Below are positions 1-7,810 of a stretch of DNA of 49,023 bases, one piece after another (within the stretch, counting starts at the first letter, position 1; every line of letters starts with the position of its first letter). Origin of the DNA: Gemmatimonadaceae bacterium (GTDB taxonomy: Bacteria > Gemmatimonadota > Gemmatimonadetes > Gemmatimonadales > Gemmatimonadaceae); the NCBI GenBank assembly GCA_013697785.1, contig JACCWE010000157.1, positions 1 to 49,023 on the forward strand, read 5' to 3'. Both the position numbers and the translations under genes were made by a program. The notes beneath the pieces were generated by a model. The model saw only the letters and a program-made list of their open reading frames with translations, was not told where the DNA came from and did no database searches.

Positions 1-73
1 CCGCCTGATGCTCCTGCACCAGCCGGACTGCCCGCTCCTTGACCTCAGGAGAAAACCGCTCCCGTTTTGTCAT
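1..73 (-). CDS. IS3-family transposase OrfA, N-terminal fragment cut by the window edge
   Basis: Reading the minus strand from the ATG at 73-71 gives 24 codons starting MTKRERFSPEVKERAVRLV, the typical opening of the helix-turn-helix OrfA protein of IS3-family elements, which binds the element ends before OrfAB-driven transposition. A purine-rich GAGAGGATGGGAG sequence just upstream serves as ribosome-binding site and supports this start. The gene runs off the window, so it cannot be judged whether it is intact. Confidence 0.82.
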   Translation of the reverse strand, partial: MTKRERFSPEVKERAVRLVQEHQA

Positions 74-123
74 GCTCCCATCCTCTCACGATTGGGAGCC
101 TCCGGCAATCCCGGGGCGGTTCA
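1..123 (-). mobile_element. Left end of an IS3-family insertion sequence (partial)
   Basis: The plus-strand bases 113-123 are the reverse of a terminal TGAACCGCCCC, the usual inverted-repeat start of many IS3-family elements. Immediately inside it, on the minus strand, is a transposase OrfA start with a good Shine-Dalgarno sequence. The element continues off the left edge of the window, so OrfB and the other inverted repeat are not visible. The family call rests on the OrfA N-terminus together with the terminal repeat; the exact IS name cannot be given from this fragment. Confidence 0.8.
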
Positions 124-276
124 ATCCATTGCTGTTGCTTCGCTTGACTACTATTTCACTCCGAGCCGACTACTCAAAAGCAGTCGGTTTTTTAATTGCT
201 TATTTCTTCGCCTCGCCCCGTGCGATTTCTCGCTGGAATTGCACGTAAAATGTCACCCGATACTTGCACGATAATT
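124..276. other. Non-coding, AT-richer gap between the IS end and the truncated R-M gene
   Basis: No convincing gene is seen. Base composition is clearly less GC-rich than the neighbouring chromosome, which suggests recently acquired or decayed DNA between the IS end and the broken restriction gene. It holds one terminator-like hairpin (166-193). The two small frames that cross it on the plus strand have no recognisable content. Confidence 0.5.
166..193 (+). terminator. Intrinsic terminator-like hairpin
   Basis: CCGACT (166-171) pairs with AGTCGG (182-187) across a 10-base loop and is followed directly by six T residues (188-193), the classic rho-independent layout for plus-strand transcription. 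No plus-strand gene is visible upstream in the window, so what it terminates is unknown. Confidence 0.55.
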
Positions 277-1395
277 TCAGCTGAAAACGCGCGAGATCAG
301 CTGAGGGGGGCGCATAATATCGGCTCGATCTCGGCTGACCCTGTCACGGGGGGGTGAAGTTCGCCGGGATATCATATAACCCCGCGAGGCCATTAAGGAC
401 TCGAACGCCTTCCCCAGCATCTCTGGATCGATCGCGGCCTCCGACCACGCGTCGCTGTCCTCGCGCGCGGTGAAGCGGTAGCGTCCGAAGAGCTCTCCGA
501 AGGCGCGGCCGAGCGATGGGTCCGTGAGCTCGACCTTGGGCCAGCGGCGCTCGACAGGCGCCGGTGCGAAGAGTCCGCCGTTGAGAAAGGGAATCGCGCC
601 GAACGCTCGTGCGATGGGCGCGCGTGTTGTCACCGGCGTATTGAGCGTGCCGAAGAAGAGCGGCCGAAGCACGCGCTTGTGATAGCCGCCGCCGCGCTCC
701 ATGCAGCGCTCGAAGGAATTCGAGAGGAAGCGAGGGTCGCCATCGAGCCATCCCTTCGTCTCGAGGAAGGAAAGAAAGAGCAGACGAGAGAGATGGAGAA
801 GCGCCAGCTCGTGCATGTCCTCGATCGGCGCAGCTCCGAGCGCGCTCTTCGCGACTTCGGCCACCACGCTCTCGAGCACTCGATAGAAGCGGCGCGTGAG
901 CGATTCGCGCCCGAGCACCTCCAGCCATGATGCGTGCGTGAGGATGTCGGCAGCGTTGCTGGTTGCGGAGAGCGTGGCGAGCGCGATGGCGTCGCTCGCG
1001 AGCACGTGCGCGCGATCGACCACGAGCGCAGAGATGCGCGGCGTCGCGCGGTCGGCACACCATGCGGCGATCGCGAGCTCGGAGGATTCGCGCCGCGCAG
1101 CGATGAGGAGCCAGAGTAGATGGGGCGCGCGGGATGCGAGTCGGGCAGCGATCGTCGTGACGCTGTCGCGGAGCGGCGCGCGAGCGGGACACTCGACGAG
1201 AAGTGCGCGTAAAGTACCGCTACCCTGTACGATGCGCAGATCACACGCGAGCTCGCGGAGGCCGAGCGCTGTAGTGGCGTCGACGTCGAGCGGGAGTGGC
1301 GGAGCGGTGAAGCCGGCGGCGGCGGCGACGTGCGCGAGCGCGTCGACGTTCGACGCGGCTGCGAGAAGCGCGGAGGCGGTTCGGAGTGGAAGCAC
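277..1395 (-). pseudogene. Truncated type IIG (Eco57I-like) restriction-modification protein, N-terminal part only
   Basis: The 372-residue frame matches the N-terminal part of large Eco57I-type fusion restriction-modification enzymes: an FLETKGWLDGD block near residue 210, LRPLFFGTLN near 243, IPFLNGGLFAP near 268, and AIDPEMLGKAFESLMASR near 321-338. In intact family members this last block leads straight into an FYTP segment and the SAM-dependent methyltransferase domain. Here similarity stops at about base 380, and the remaining 34 residues are Arg/Pro-rich and unlike the family. The methyltransferase and specificity domains are therefore missing, and the protein should have no modification activity. 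The start is a GTG at 1395 without a clear ribosome-binding site. It lies downstream of, and in the same direction as, the glycosyltransferase. The break lies 250 bases from an IS3 end. Confidence 0.72.
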
Positions 1396-1479
1396 GCCGC
1401 AACGTGCTGCGCACTCGCTGGCCGGCCGTCATCCCGGCGACGCGCACGTTGCTAAAGCGACTCGCGCGCCAGAGCTACC

Positions 1480-2637
1480 TTACCCCGCCTGGTACCGGCG
1501 CCCTTTCCACTCCACGCCGCGCCCGCGCACGGTCGCGCGAGCGATGATGAAGAGCACGACGATCGCACCAAGCGGGAGCGCGAGCGCATACAGCGGTGAC
1601 TGGCGGAAGGCGCGCACATAGATGACTGCCCACCACACCGCGAGCGCGAGCGTGCACGTGCGCGCCCAGAAAATCACCTGAGTCGGGAGTGAGACGAACG
1701 CCGACGCGATGAGCGTCGCCGGCGGCGCGAGATGCATGAGCGGGATCACGAGCAACAGCAGCGGGAGCAGTAGTCGCGGTACCACGCCTGCAGGCAGGGT
1801 GTCAGCGCCCGCCGTCACGATGTTCTTCGTCCATCCATTCACGACTTCGGCGAGCGACGTGTACATCCGAGTCGACAGCTGATCCGGCCCCATCGCGAGC
1901 TCGCTGCGAAGGCCCCGCTCGTGCACGAGTTGCGCGAGCGCCAGATCCTCGGCTGCCTTCCCGCGCACCGACTCGTGCCCGCCGATGGAGTCGTACGCTC
2001 CACGCGTCAAGCAGAGGTACTGACCGTTCGCGATCTTGTCTCGGGAGCGCCTGGCGCGGTTCACGGCACCCGCGCCGCCGTAGCGCGTCGCGAGCATGTA
2101 GAAGACCTGCGGCATCACCACGCGCTCCCAAAATGAGCCGAGCTCCTGGAAGCCGCCCACAGTGAAGAAGTCGATCGCGCGCGCGCGCATCGCGTGCATC
2201 GTGCGCGGGATCAGATCGGGCGCGTGCGCCGTGTCGGCATCGGTGAAGATGAGCGTCGAGCCGCGCGACTCGCGCGCCCCCTGCGCGCACGCCCACTGCT
2301 TCCCGAACCATCCGTCGGGCACCGGCGTACCATCGATCACTCGCACGCGCGCCTCTCGCGCACCGATCGCGCGAACGAGAGTGCCGGTTCCATCGTCGGA
2401 TCGATCGTCGACGACGATCAGCTCGAGCGCAGGCCATCCAGACCCAAGGATCGAGCTCACGCATCGCTCGATGTTGCGCGCCTCGTTGCGCGCGGGCACG
2501 ATCACGGACACGAGGGCGGCATCCGCCGGCGCGCTCGCGGACTCAGCGTCGAGCGAGGGCGATCCGCGTGCGCGCAACGCCGTGATGACAGGGCCGAGCA
2601 GCCACGGGAGGCTCGCAATGATCCACGCTTCGGTCAC
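1480..2637 (-). CDS. Family 2 glycosyltransferase with C-terminal membrane helices
   Basis: A 385-residue GT2 enzyme. The GT-A fold starts near residue 42 (VSVIVPARNEARNIERC), with VVDDRSDDGT for nucleotide-sugar binding near 75, the metal-binding FTDADT near 131, and the GKAAEDLAL acid region near 225. A hydrophobic N-terminal helix and three to four C-terminal helices (about 285-370) make it membrane-bound, as in CrtQ/HpnB-type enzymes that glycosylate lipid or carotenoid acceptors. The acceptor cannot be read from sequence. The start is a GTG at 2637-2635. A TTGCTG / 17 bp / TAGCTT promoter ends six bases before it, so the mRNA is probably leaderless. Its neighbours give no pathway: the next gene downstream is a broken restriction gene. 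Confidence 0.85.
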   Translation of the reverse strand: MTEAWIIASLPWLLGPVITALRARGSPSLDAESASAPADAALVSVIVPARNEARNIERCVSSILGSGWPALELIVVDDRSDDGTGTLVRAIGAREARVRVIDGTPVPDGWFGKQWACAQGARESRGSTLIFTDADTAHAPDLIPRTMHAMRARAIDFFTVGGFQELGSFWERVVMPQVFYMLATRYGGAGAVNRARRSRDKIANGQYLCLTRGAYDSIGGHESVRGKAAEDLALAQLVHERGLRSELAMGPDQLSTRMYTSLAEVVNGWTKNIVTAGADTLPAGVVPRLLLPLLLLVIPLMHLAPPATLIASAFVSLPTQVIFWARTCTLALAVWWAVIYVRAFRQSPLYALALPLGAIVVLFIIARATVRGRGVEWKGRRYQAG

Positions 2638-2643
2638 GTTCGG

Positions 2644-2672
2644 AAGCTAGCTCGCACGCAATGTACCAGCAA
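2644..2672 (-). promoter_or_regulatory. Predicted leaderless promoter of the GT2 gene
   Basis: On the minus strand TTGCTG (2672-2667), a 17-base spacer and TAGCTT (2649-2644) precede the GTG start at 2637 by six bases. No Shine-Dalgarno sequence fits in between. The -35 shares its TTGC core with other promoters in this window. It is seen in sequence only. Confidence 0.5.
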
Positions 2673-2703
2673 AAAAAGAACGGGCGCTCGTGTGAGCGCC
2701 CGT
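2671..2703 (-). terminator. Strong intrinsic terminator downstream of the Ser/Gly-rich protein gene
   Basis: ACGGGCGCTC (2680-2689) and GAGCGCCCGT (2694-2703) form a perfect 10-bp stem with a GTGT loop. On the minus strand it is followed by a T-rich run (the A-run at 2671-2677). It lies between the small Ser/Gly-rich gene and the glycosyltransferase, so the two are separate transcripts. Part of the T-run overlaps the -35 of the glycosyltransferase promoter. Confidence 0.85.
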
Positions 2704-2725
2704 TCGTGCAGAGATTGCTCGCCGG

Positions 2726-3019
2726 TCAGCGAATCGTCGATCCGCTACGACCGGAGCCGCTTTCGCCGCTCAGATCTTCTCCGTCATCAGTCTCTTCGTT
2801 CCGGTTTCTGCTGCCGGCCGAGTGGCCGCCGCCTTCGCTCTGTTCGGAGCTGCTCGTGGAGCTGTCGGTGGAGCTGTTAGCTCCTCCCGAGCTGCTTCCG
2901 AATCCGCTTCCCGTGCGTCCGCCGGTCGAACCCGTGCCTTGCTTGTCCGTCGGCTTCGACTTGAGGGACTCATCGTTGCCATCAGCCTGCTTGCCGGAAT
3001 TGCGATTCTGATCTGCCAT
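2726..3019 (-). CDS. Ser/Gly-rich hydrophilic small protein of unknown function
   Basis: A 97-residue protein of very low complexity: after a polar N-terminus (MADQNRNSGKQADGNDES) it is almost entirely Ser, Gly, Thr, Glu and Asp, with no hydrophobic segment and no recognisable domain. Such composition suggests an intrinsically disordered, soluble, stress-type protein, but that is inference. The ATG at 3019 was preferred over an upstream in-frame start at 3154 because GCGGAGGA lies eight bases before it, one of the best ribosome-binding sites in the window. It has its own strong terminator (2671-2703) and is transcribed divergently from the LD-carboxypeptidase gene. Confidence 0.65.
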   Translation of the reverse strand: MADQNRNSGKQADGNDESLKSKPTDKQGTGSTGGRTGSGFGSSSGGANSSTDSSTSSSEQSEGGGHSAGSRNRNEETDDGEDLSGESGSGRSGSTIR

Positions 3020-3186
3020 TCGAATATCCTCCGCTCGTGAAACATCCTTCGATTGCATTCGCTTCGCACTTGCGGGCATCGCGCCCGCACATACGCGAAA
3101 GGCATGGGGTGTGCCAGCAATGCGCGATACCGGAGAATCGATCACAGTCGCCATTTCTCAGTCATTAGTTAACCTTGCAGGCACGG

Positions 3187-4113
3187 ATGAGCGTGCCTTA
3201 CACCAGTCCCCCAGCCCTCGCGCCCGGTGCGCGTGTCGCGCTCCTCGCGCCCGCGGGCCCACTTTCCGACAATGACGATCTCGAACGCGCCAAGAAGAAC
3301 GTTCGCGCGTTGGGTTGGGAGCCGCACGTCTCCGAGCACGCGCTCTCACGCGATGGGTATCTCGCCGGCGGCGACGCCTCGCGACTTGCCGACCTCAACG
3401 CTGCGATCCGCGATCCCCGCATCGATGGCATCTGGTGCCTGCGCGGCGGTTACGGCACGATGCGAATCCTCGACGGGGTCGACTACGAGTCCCTGCGTCG
3501 CGCACCCAAGGCGATCATCGGCTTCTCTGACATCACCGCGCTCCATCTCGCGGTGCGCGCACGCTCCGACATCGTGAGCTTCCACGGACCCGCCGCGCGT
3601 GCCGAGCTCACTCCCTTCTCGCGCCAGTCGCTGCTGCGCGCGACGAGCGCGACGAGCGCGACGGCCGTTGCGCGCGATCCCTTTACGGGAGATGCTCCCC
3701 TCACATGGTTGCGCGAGGGGCAGGCAACCGGACGACTCGAGGGCGGGAATCTCGCCCTCCTCTGCGCACTCTTCGGCACGCCGTACGCCGCGCGCGTCGA
3801 CGGAGCGATTCTCGTGCTCGAAGATGTAAACGAGCCGCTCTACCGCATCGACCGCATGCTTCGCCAGCTCATCCTCTCCGGCGTTTTGAGCCGACTCGCC
3901 GGTCTGTGCTTCGGCGCATTCACCGCGCGGGGCGATGAGAACGATGCGGGGGCGCACACGCTCGATGTACTTTTCAACGAAGCGGCTGCGCACGTGCCCG
4001 GGCCCGTCGTGAGCGATGCGCCGGTCGGGCACATTCCCGATCAGTGGACGCTGCCACTCGGCGCTCGCGCCGAGCTTTCGCCCGCTCGCGGACTCGTGCT
4101 CGCGGTGCGATGA
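3187..4113 (+). CDS. ldcA: Murein LD-carboxypeptidase (peptidase family S66)
   Basis: The 308-residue protein has the full S66 architecture. It cleaves the bond between the L-centre of meso-diaminopimelate (or lysine) and terminal D-Ala in tetrapeptide stems during peptidoglycan recycling in the cytoplasm. The nucleophile lies in IIGFSDITA (Ser114), following the RGGYGTMRILDGVDY substrate loop. The other triad members are a Glu in LVLEDVNEP (about 212) and the His in VGHIPDQWTLPLG (about 282). Spacing matches characterised LdcA enzymes, and no signal peptide is seen. The ATG at 3187 is preferred to an in-frame TTG four codons earlier. A rhodanese and a Nudix gene follow in the same direction with short gaps, but no murein-recycling partner is adjacent. 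Confidence 0.92.
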   Translation: MSVPYTSPPALAPGARVALLAPAGPLSDNDDLERAKKNVRALGWEPHVSEHALSRDGYLAGGDASRLADLNAAIRDPRIDGIWCLRGGYGTMRILDGVDYESLRRAPKAIIGFSDITALHLAVRARSDIVSFHGPAARAELTPFSRQSLLRATSATSATAVARDPFTGDAPLTWLREGQATGRLEGGNLALLCALFGTPYAARVDGAILVLEDVNEPLYRIDRMLRQLILSGVLSRLAGLCFGAFTARGDENDAGAHTLDVLFNEAAAHVPGPVVSDAPVGHIPDQWTLPLGARAELSPARGLVLAVR

Positions 4114-4159
4114 TCGCGGTGCCATGATCGCAGTGCATCACATCATCAACCGGTCGACA

Positions 4160-4492
4160 ATGTCCGACGCAACACCAAACGAGATTTCTCCGGCCGCCCT
4201 CCTCGCACGTCAGGACCAGGGGAAGGACGATGTGCTCCTCGACGTGCGTGAGCTCAACGAGTGGAATCTCTTTCGCCTTCCCAACGCGATTCATCTTCCG
4301 CTCGCGCGCGTGAGCGGGTCGGCGTCCGAGGCGCTCGCGCACTCCCCCGATGCAGAGATCGTCGTTTACTGCGGTCGCGGCGCCCGCTCGGCCCAGGCAG
4401 TCGAGATGCTGCGGGCGCAGGGCTACAACGCGACGTCGCTCGCCGGTGGGATCGCCGCGTGGATCGACGCCGGTGGCGAAGTCGAGGAGTAG
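4160..4492 (+). CDS. Single-domain rhodanese (sulfurtransferase-like)
   Basis: A 110-residue stand-alone rhodanese domain. It shows LLDVRELNEWNLFRLPNAIHLP at the N-terminal half (residues 27-48) and the active-site loop VVYCGRGARSAQA, whose Cys would carry the persulfide, followed by the closing LAGGIAAWIDAGG helix. Proteins of this size move sulfane sulfur from donors such as thiosulfate to thiol acceptors, or act in thiol homeostasis; the partner is not visible. The ATG at 4160 gives the normal family length. An in-frame ATG at 4124 would add twelve residues without homology. It sits 14 bases upstream of the Nudix gene and is probably co-transcribed with it and ldcA. Confidence 0.85.
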   Translation: MSDATPNEISPAALLARQDQGKDDVLLDVRELNEWNLFRLPNAIHLPLARVSGSASEALAHSPDAEIVVYCGRGARSAQAVEMLRAQGYNATSLAGGIAAWIDAGGEVEE

Positions 4493-4506
4493 CGGTACCG
4501 AGATCG

Positions 4507-5094
4507 ATGGGCGCACACGGTATACTCGCTCGACTCGAAGCGGCGCTCGCGCCTGCGGACGCAATTGCGCCCGCGAGCACTGCTGCGCGCGATGCAGCGG
4601 TGGCCGTGATCTTTCGCATCGCGGAAGGCGACTCGCTCGAGCTCCTGATGATCGAGCGCGCGAGCTACGAAGGCGATCCGTGGAGCGGACATGTCGCCTT
4701 TCCCGGCGGCCGGCGCGAGCCACGCGACATGACGCTACGCGACACCGCTCTCCGCGAGACGCGCGAGGAGATCGGGATCGATCTCGCCGCCGACGGTCGC
4801 GTGCTCGGCGCGCTCGACCGAGTAAATCCCGTGTCGCCGGCACTGCCGCCGCTCTCGATCGCTCCATTTGTGGTGTTCCTCGCGCGCGAGAGCCCGCGCA
4901 CGCTCAGCGATGAAGTGGCCGAGGCGTTCTGGGTTCCGCTGTCGATCCTTCGGCGCGCAGATGCGTCGAGCGAGGTCGAGGTGGTGCTCTCCAATGGGAC
5001 GCGTCGTGCCGCGCGCGCGTTCGTGCACGGGCGCTACACGATCTGGGGACTCACCGAGCGGATCATTCGCGATTTGCTCTCGCGCCTCGACTGA
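4507..5094 (+). CDS. Nudix hydrolase, CoA pyrophosphatase type
   Basis: A 195-residue Nudix protein. The catalytic box runs from GGRREPRDMTLRDTALRE into TREEIGI and fits GX5EX7REUXEEXGU. The preceding HVAFPGG and the TALRET form are typical of the CoA pyrophosphatase branch (NudL/YeaB-like), which splits CoA or related dinucleotides into 4'-phosphopantetheine and 3',5'-ADP using Mg or Mn. Substrate is inferred from this branch, not proven. No signal or membrane segment is present. The chosen ATG at 4507 follows the rhodanese stop by 14 bases; the frame is open further upstream but only as a shadow of the rhodanese. The next gene, a metal regulator, has its own promoter. Confidence 0.85.
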   Translation: MGAHGILARLEAALAPADAIAPASTAARDAAVAVIFRIAEGDSLELLMIERASYEGDPWSGHVAFPGGRREPRDMTLRDTALRETREEIGIDLAADGRVLGALDRVNPVSPALPPLSIAPFVVFLARESPRTLSDEVAEAFWVPLSILRRADASSEVEVVLSNGTRRAARAFVHGRYTIWGLTERIIRDLLSRLD

Positions 5095-5125
5095 TTTACG
5101 CGTCTGGTGCAGGCAGGCAGCACGC

Positions 5126-5154
5126 TTGACTTCGGTTAACTTAGCTCCTAATAT
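5126..5154 (+). promoter_or_regulatory. Sigma70-type promoter of the mntR-mntH-usp operon
   Basis: TTGACT (5126-5131), a 17-base spacer and TAATAT (5149-5154) form the best consensus promoter in the window. Transcription would start near 5161, giving a leader of about 40 bases before the GTG of mntR. The whole spacer and -10 box lie inside the palindromic operator at 5134-5163. Confidence 0.7.
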
Positions 5155-5172
5155 AAGTTAACCATAGTTAAC
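5134..5172. promoter_or_regulatory. Palindromic DtxR/MntR-type operator plus extra half-site
   Basis: GGTTAACTTA (5134-5143) is repeated exactly inverted as TAAGTTAACC (5154-5163) with a 10-base spacer, and a further GTTAAC lies at 5167-5172. The palindrome covers the spacer and -10 box of the promoter, where bound repressor would block RNA polymerase. The adjacent DtxR-family gene makes autoregulation by its own metal-loaded product the natural reading. This is inference from position and symmetry. Confidence 0.65.
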
Positions 5173-5200
5173 TCGCGCCCGCCCGACCCCGATTGCCAGA

Positions 5201-5875
5201 GTGCCATCCCCGTCCGTCGAAGACTACATCAAGGCCATCTACAAGGCCCACGCCGATAACGGCAGCGTCGCCACCCAGGAGCTGGCGGAGCGGCTGCACG
5301 TCAGCGCGCCCGCCGTCTCCAAGATGATGCGCAAGCTTTCGGTGCTGAAGCTCATCTCGCACGCGCCGTATCAGGGCGTCGAGCTCACGCGCGCCGGCGA
5401 GAAGCTCGCGCTCGAGATCATCCGCCATCACAGGCTCATCGAGCTCTATCTCGTGCAGGCGATGGGCTTCTCGTGGGACAGCGTGCACGAGGAGGCCGAA
5501 CGGCTGGAGCACCACATCAGCGAGGAGTTCGAGGACAAGATCGACGAGCTCCTCGGTCATCCCACCGCATGCCCGCATGGCGATCCGATCCCGACGCGCG
5601 CCGGCACGATAGCGCCGATCACCGATCGACCGCTGGCGCTCGAGCGCTCGCCGGCGCGCCTGATGGTGAAGCGCGTGAGCGATGAGGACGCCGAGCTGCT
5701 GCGCCACTTCCAGGCGCTCGGCGTCACCCCCGGCACGGCGATCGAGCTCGTGACGCAGGAGCCGTTCGAGGGCCCGCTCGTGCTCAAGGTCGGCGGCAAA
5801 CGCGTGCGTCTCACGCCGCAGGCCGCGAAGAAGGTGTTCGTGGATGCGATCACCACCAGCGAGGAAGATAAGTAG
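5201..5875 (+). CDS. mntR: DtxR-family metal-dependent transcriptional regulator (MntR/IdeR-like)
   Basis: A 224-residue three-domain regulator. An N-terminal winged helix (residues 1-65, with [12 protein letters not shown] as recognition helix) is followed by the metal-binding dimerisation domain with [11 protein letters not shown] and [11 protein letters not shown]. The C-terminal part holds ACPHGDPIP and an SH3/FeoA-like domain (about 150-220), absent from the short Bacillus MntR but present in DtxR, IdeR and many manganese-responsive homologues. Metal-loaded protein should bind the palindrome at 5134-5163. The stop codon overlaps the GTG of the Nramp gene by one base, so manganese is the likelier effector, though iron cannot be excluded. 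The start is a GTG at 5201. Confidence 0.87.
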   Translation: MPSPSVEDYIKAIYKAHADNGSVATQELAERLHVSAPAVSKMMRKLSVLKLISHAPYQGVELTRAGEKLALEIIRHHRLIELYLVQAMGFSWDSVHEEAERLEHHISEEFEDKIDELLGHPTACPHGDPIPTRAGTIAPITDRPLALERSPARLMVKRVSDEDAELLRHFQALGVTPGTAIELVTQEPFEGPLVLKVGGKRVRLTPQAAKKVFVDAITTSEEDK

Positions 5876-7254
5876 TGGCGCTTCCCGAAAGCCCTCGCAC
5901 GGAAGAGGTCGAGCTACCCGATACGGAAGCCTCGCCCGGCGGGTGGCGTCGTGCGCGTCTCACACCGAGTCTGGCGGAGGTGTATCGCTCGGTGCCGGTG
6001 ACGGGGAAGTCGACGTGGCGAAAGGCGCTGGCGTTCGCCGGACCGGGCTATCTGATCGCGGTCGGCTACATGGACCCGGGAAACTGGGCCACCGATCTCG
6101 CCGGCGGCTCGGCGTTCGGGTATCGGCTGCTGTTCGTGATTCTGCTGTCGAATCTGATGGCCGTGCTGCTGCAGGGGCTGTCGTCGAAGCTCGGCATCGT
6201 CACGGGGCGCGATCTCGCGCAGGCGTGTCGCGATCACTACTCGCGCCCCGTCGTGATCTTCCAGTGGATCATCTGCGAGACCGCGATCGCCGCGTGCGAT
6301 CTCGCCGAGGTAATTGGCTCGGCCATCGCGCTCAATTTGCTCTTTCACATCCCGATCACCGTCGGCGTCGTGCTCACCGCGGCCGATGTGCTCGTCGTGC
6401 TCTTTCTGCAGACGAAGGGATTTCGCTGGCTCGAGGCGCTCGTGATCGTGCTGATCGCGACGATTGGGCTGTGCTTCCTCTTCGAGGTGGTGATCTCGAA
6501 GCCATCGCTCGCCGGTGTGCTGGCGGGCTTCGTGCCGACTGTCGAGATCGTGCGCGATCCAAGAATGCTGTACATCGCGATGGGCATCCTCGGCGCGACC
6601 GTGATGCCGCACAATCTCTATCTGCATTCGTCGATCGTGCAGACCAGGCGCTACGAAGAGACGGCGGTGGGGAAGCGCGAGGCCGTGCGATTCGCGTTTC
6701 TCGACTCAACGATCGCTTTGACCTTCGCGTTGTTCATCAACGCCGCGATCCTGATCGTCGCGGCGGCGAGCTTCCATACGTCGGGACACTCGGACGTCGC
6801 GGAGATTCAAACGGCCTACACGCTGCTTACGCCGCTGCTCGGCGTGGGGGGCGCGAGTGCCGTGTTCGCGCTGGCACTACTCGCGTCGGGACAGAACTCG
6901 ACGATCACCGGCACGCTCGCCGGGCAGATCGTGATGGAGGGCTTCCTCCAGATCAGGCTGCGTCCGTGGATGCGACGGCTGATCACTCGCGGCGTCGCCA
7001 TTGTGCCTGCGGTGGTGGTCGCCATCCTGTATGGTGAGTCGGGGACGGCGAAGTTGCTGGTGATGAGCCAGGTCGTGCTGAGTCTGCAGCTGTCGTTCGC
7101 GGTGTTTCCGCTGGTGCGCTTCACGTCGGACCGCCTCAAGATGGGCGAGTTCGTGAATCCGAATTGGCTGCGACTCCTGTCCTACTTCGTGGCGTTCTTC
7201 ATCGCCGCGTTGAACGTGTGGCTGATCGCGCAGCTTCTGACCGGGGGGCAATGA
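5875..7254 (+). CDS. mntH: Nramp-family divalent metal:proton symporter (MntH-like)
   Basis: A 459-residue inner-membrane protein with about eleven hydrophobic helices. The metal-site motifs are both intact: DPGN in helix 1 (residues 67-70) and AxxMPHN in helix 6 (241-247), whose Asp, Asn and Met ligands select Mn2+ and Fe2+ over Ca2+ and Mg2+. It imports the metal with protons. The N-terminus carries about 45 extra charged residues before the first helix. It starts at a GTG that shares its first base with the last base of the mntR stop and ends in an ATGA overlap with the UspA gene. All three are therefore one translationally coupled operon under the operator at 5134-5163. Confidence 0.93.
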   Translation: MALPESPRTEEVELPDTEASPGGWRRARLTPSLAEVYRSVPVTGKSTWRKALAFAGPGYLIAVGYMDPGNWATDLAGGSAFGYRLLFVILLSNLMAVLLQGLSSKLGIVTGRDLAQACRDHYSRPVVIFQWIICETAIAACDLAEVIGSAIALNLLFHIPITVGVVLTAADVLVVLFLQTKGFRWLEALVIVLIATIGLCFLFEVVISKPSLAGVLAGFVPTVEIVRDPRMLYIAMGILGATVMPHNLYLHSSIVQTRRYEETAVGKREAVRFAFLDSTIALTFALFINAAILIVAAASFHTSGHSDVAEIQTAYTLLTPLLGVGGASAVFALALLASGQNSTITGTLAGQIVMEGFLQIRLRPWMRRLITRGVAIVPAVVVAILYGESGTAKLLVMSQVVLSLQLSFAVFPLVRFTSDRLKMGEFVNPNWLRLLSYFVAFFIAALNVWLIAQLLTGGQ

Positions 7255-7712
7255 TGTACAAGCGCATTCTCGTTCCCCTCGAGCACTCGGCATATGACGA
7301 GGCCATTCTCGATCACGTGCGCACGCTGGCGACGTACTGCAAGGCCGCGCTCATCCTCATCCATGTCGCCGACGGCTGGGCCGCGCGCAATATCCATCAT
7401 CTCGACCTGCGCGAGAGCGAGGAGATCCAGGGGGATCGCGCCTATCTCGAGGGTATCGCCGCGAGCCTCGAGCGCGACGGCTTCGAGACCGATGCGATTT
7501 TGGCGAGCGGAGATCCGGTGCGCGAGATCGTGGCGGCGGCGACGCGAGAGGGGTGTGATCTGATCGCGATGTCGACGCACGGGCATCGGTTTTTCTCCGA
7601 TCTCTTTTATGGGAGCGTGGCCGAGTCGCTGAGGCATCGGTGTACGATCCCGATACTGCTGGTGCGCGGCTCGAAGACGGGAAAGACGATGGAGCACCGC
7701 ATCGTCAGCTAA
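7251..7712 (+). CDS. Universal stress protein (UspA family)
   Basis: A 153-residue single UspA domain starting [18 protein letters not shown], with the typical [10 protein letters not shown] and [10 protein letters not shown] elements near the C-terminus. The nucleotide-binding motif G-2X-G-9X-G(S/T) is altered: after THG the second Gly is replaced by Phe ([13 protein letters not shown]), so ATP binding may be weakened or lost. The start overlaps the mntH stop by four bases (ATGA), which couples its translation to the metal transporter. Nramp-UspA pairs suggest modulation of transport or a stress link, but the role is inferred from context only. Confidence 0.88.
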   Translation: MMYKRILVPLEHSAYDEAILDHVRTLATYCKAALILIHVADGWAARNIHHLDLRESEEIQGDRAYLEGIAASLERDGFETDAILASGDPVREIVAAATREGCDLIAMSTHGHRFFSDLFYGSVAESLRHRCTIPILLVRGSKTGKTMEHRIVS

Positions 7713-7719
7713 GCCAGCT

Positions 7720-7800
7720 GTAACGCCTCGTTACGCATCGTGACTCGCCCCTCTCGGGGCTCGTCTTTCCCGGAGCTGCCTCGCATCGCAGCGACTCCGG
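7720..7800 (+). promoter_or_regulatory. Three consecutive hairpins in the leader of the GH44 gene
   Basis: Between the usp stop and the GH44 start lie GTAACG-cct-CGTTAC (7720-7734), GCCCC-tctc-GGGGC (7747-7760), and CCGGAGCTGC paired with GCAG and CTCCGG (7770-7800). The last stem ends on GGAG, the probable ribosome-binding site of the downstream ATG at 7811. The second could end the mnt operon, although its T-tract is weak (TCGTCTTT). No known riboswitch class is recognised. Confidence 0.4.
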
Positions 7801-7810
7801 AGACAATGAC

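Noticed and set aside
277-1395. BREX PglX or a complete type IIL enzyme
   Set aside because: No other BREX gene is visible and the methyltransferase region is missing, so only an N-terminal fragment of the Eco57I-like fold can be claimed.
5844-7037. 397-codon plus-strand frame overlapping the Nramp gene in another phase
   Set aside because: Arg/Gly-rich product; the Nramp frame carries both metal-binding motifs and eleven helices.
7713-7810. c-di-GMP (GEMM) or yybP-ykoY manganese riboswitch before the GH44 gene or in the mnt operon
   Set aside because: The conserved core sequences of these riboswitches are not present; only simple hairpins are seen.
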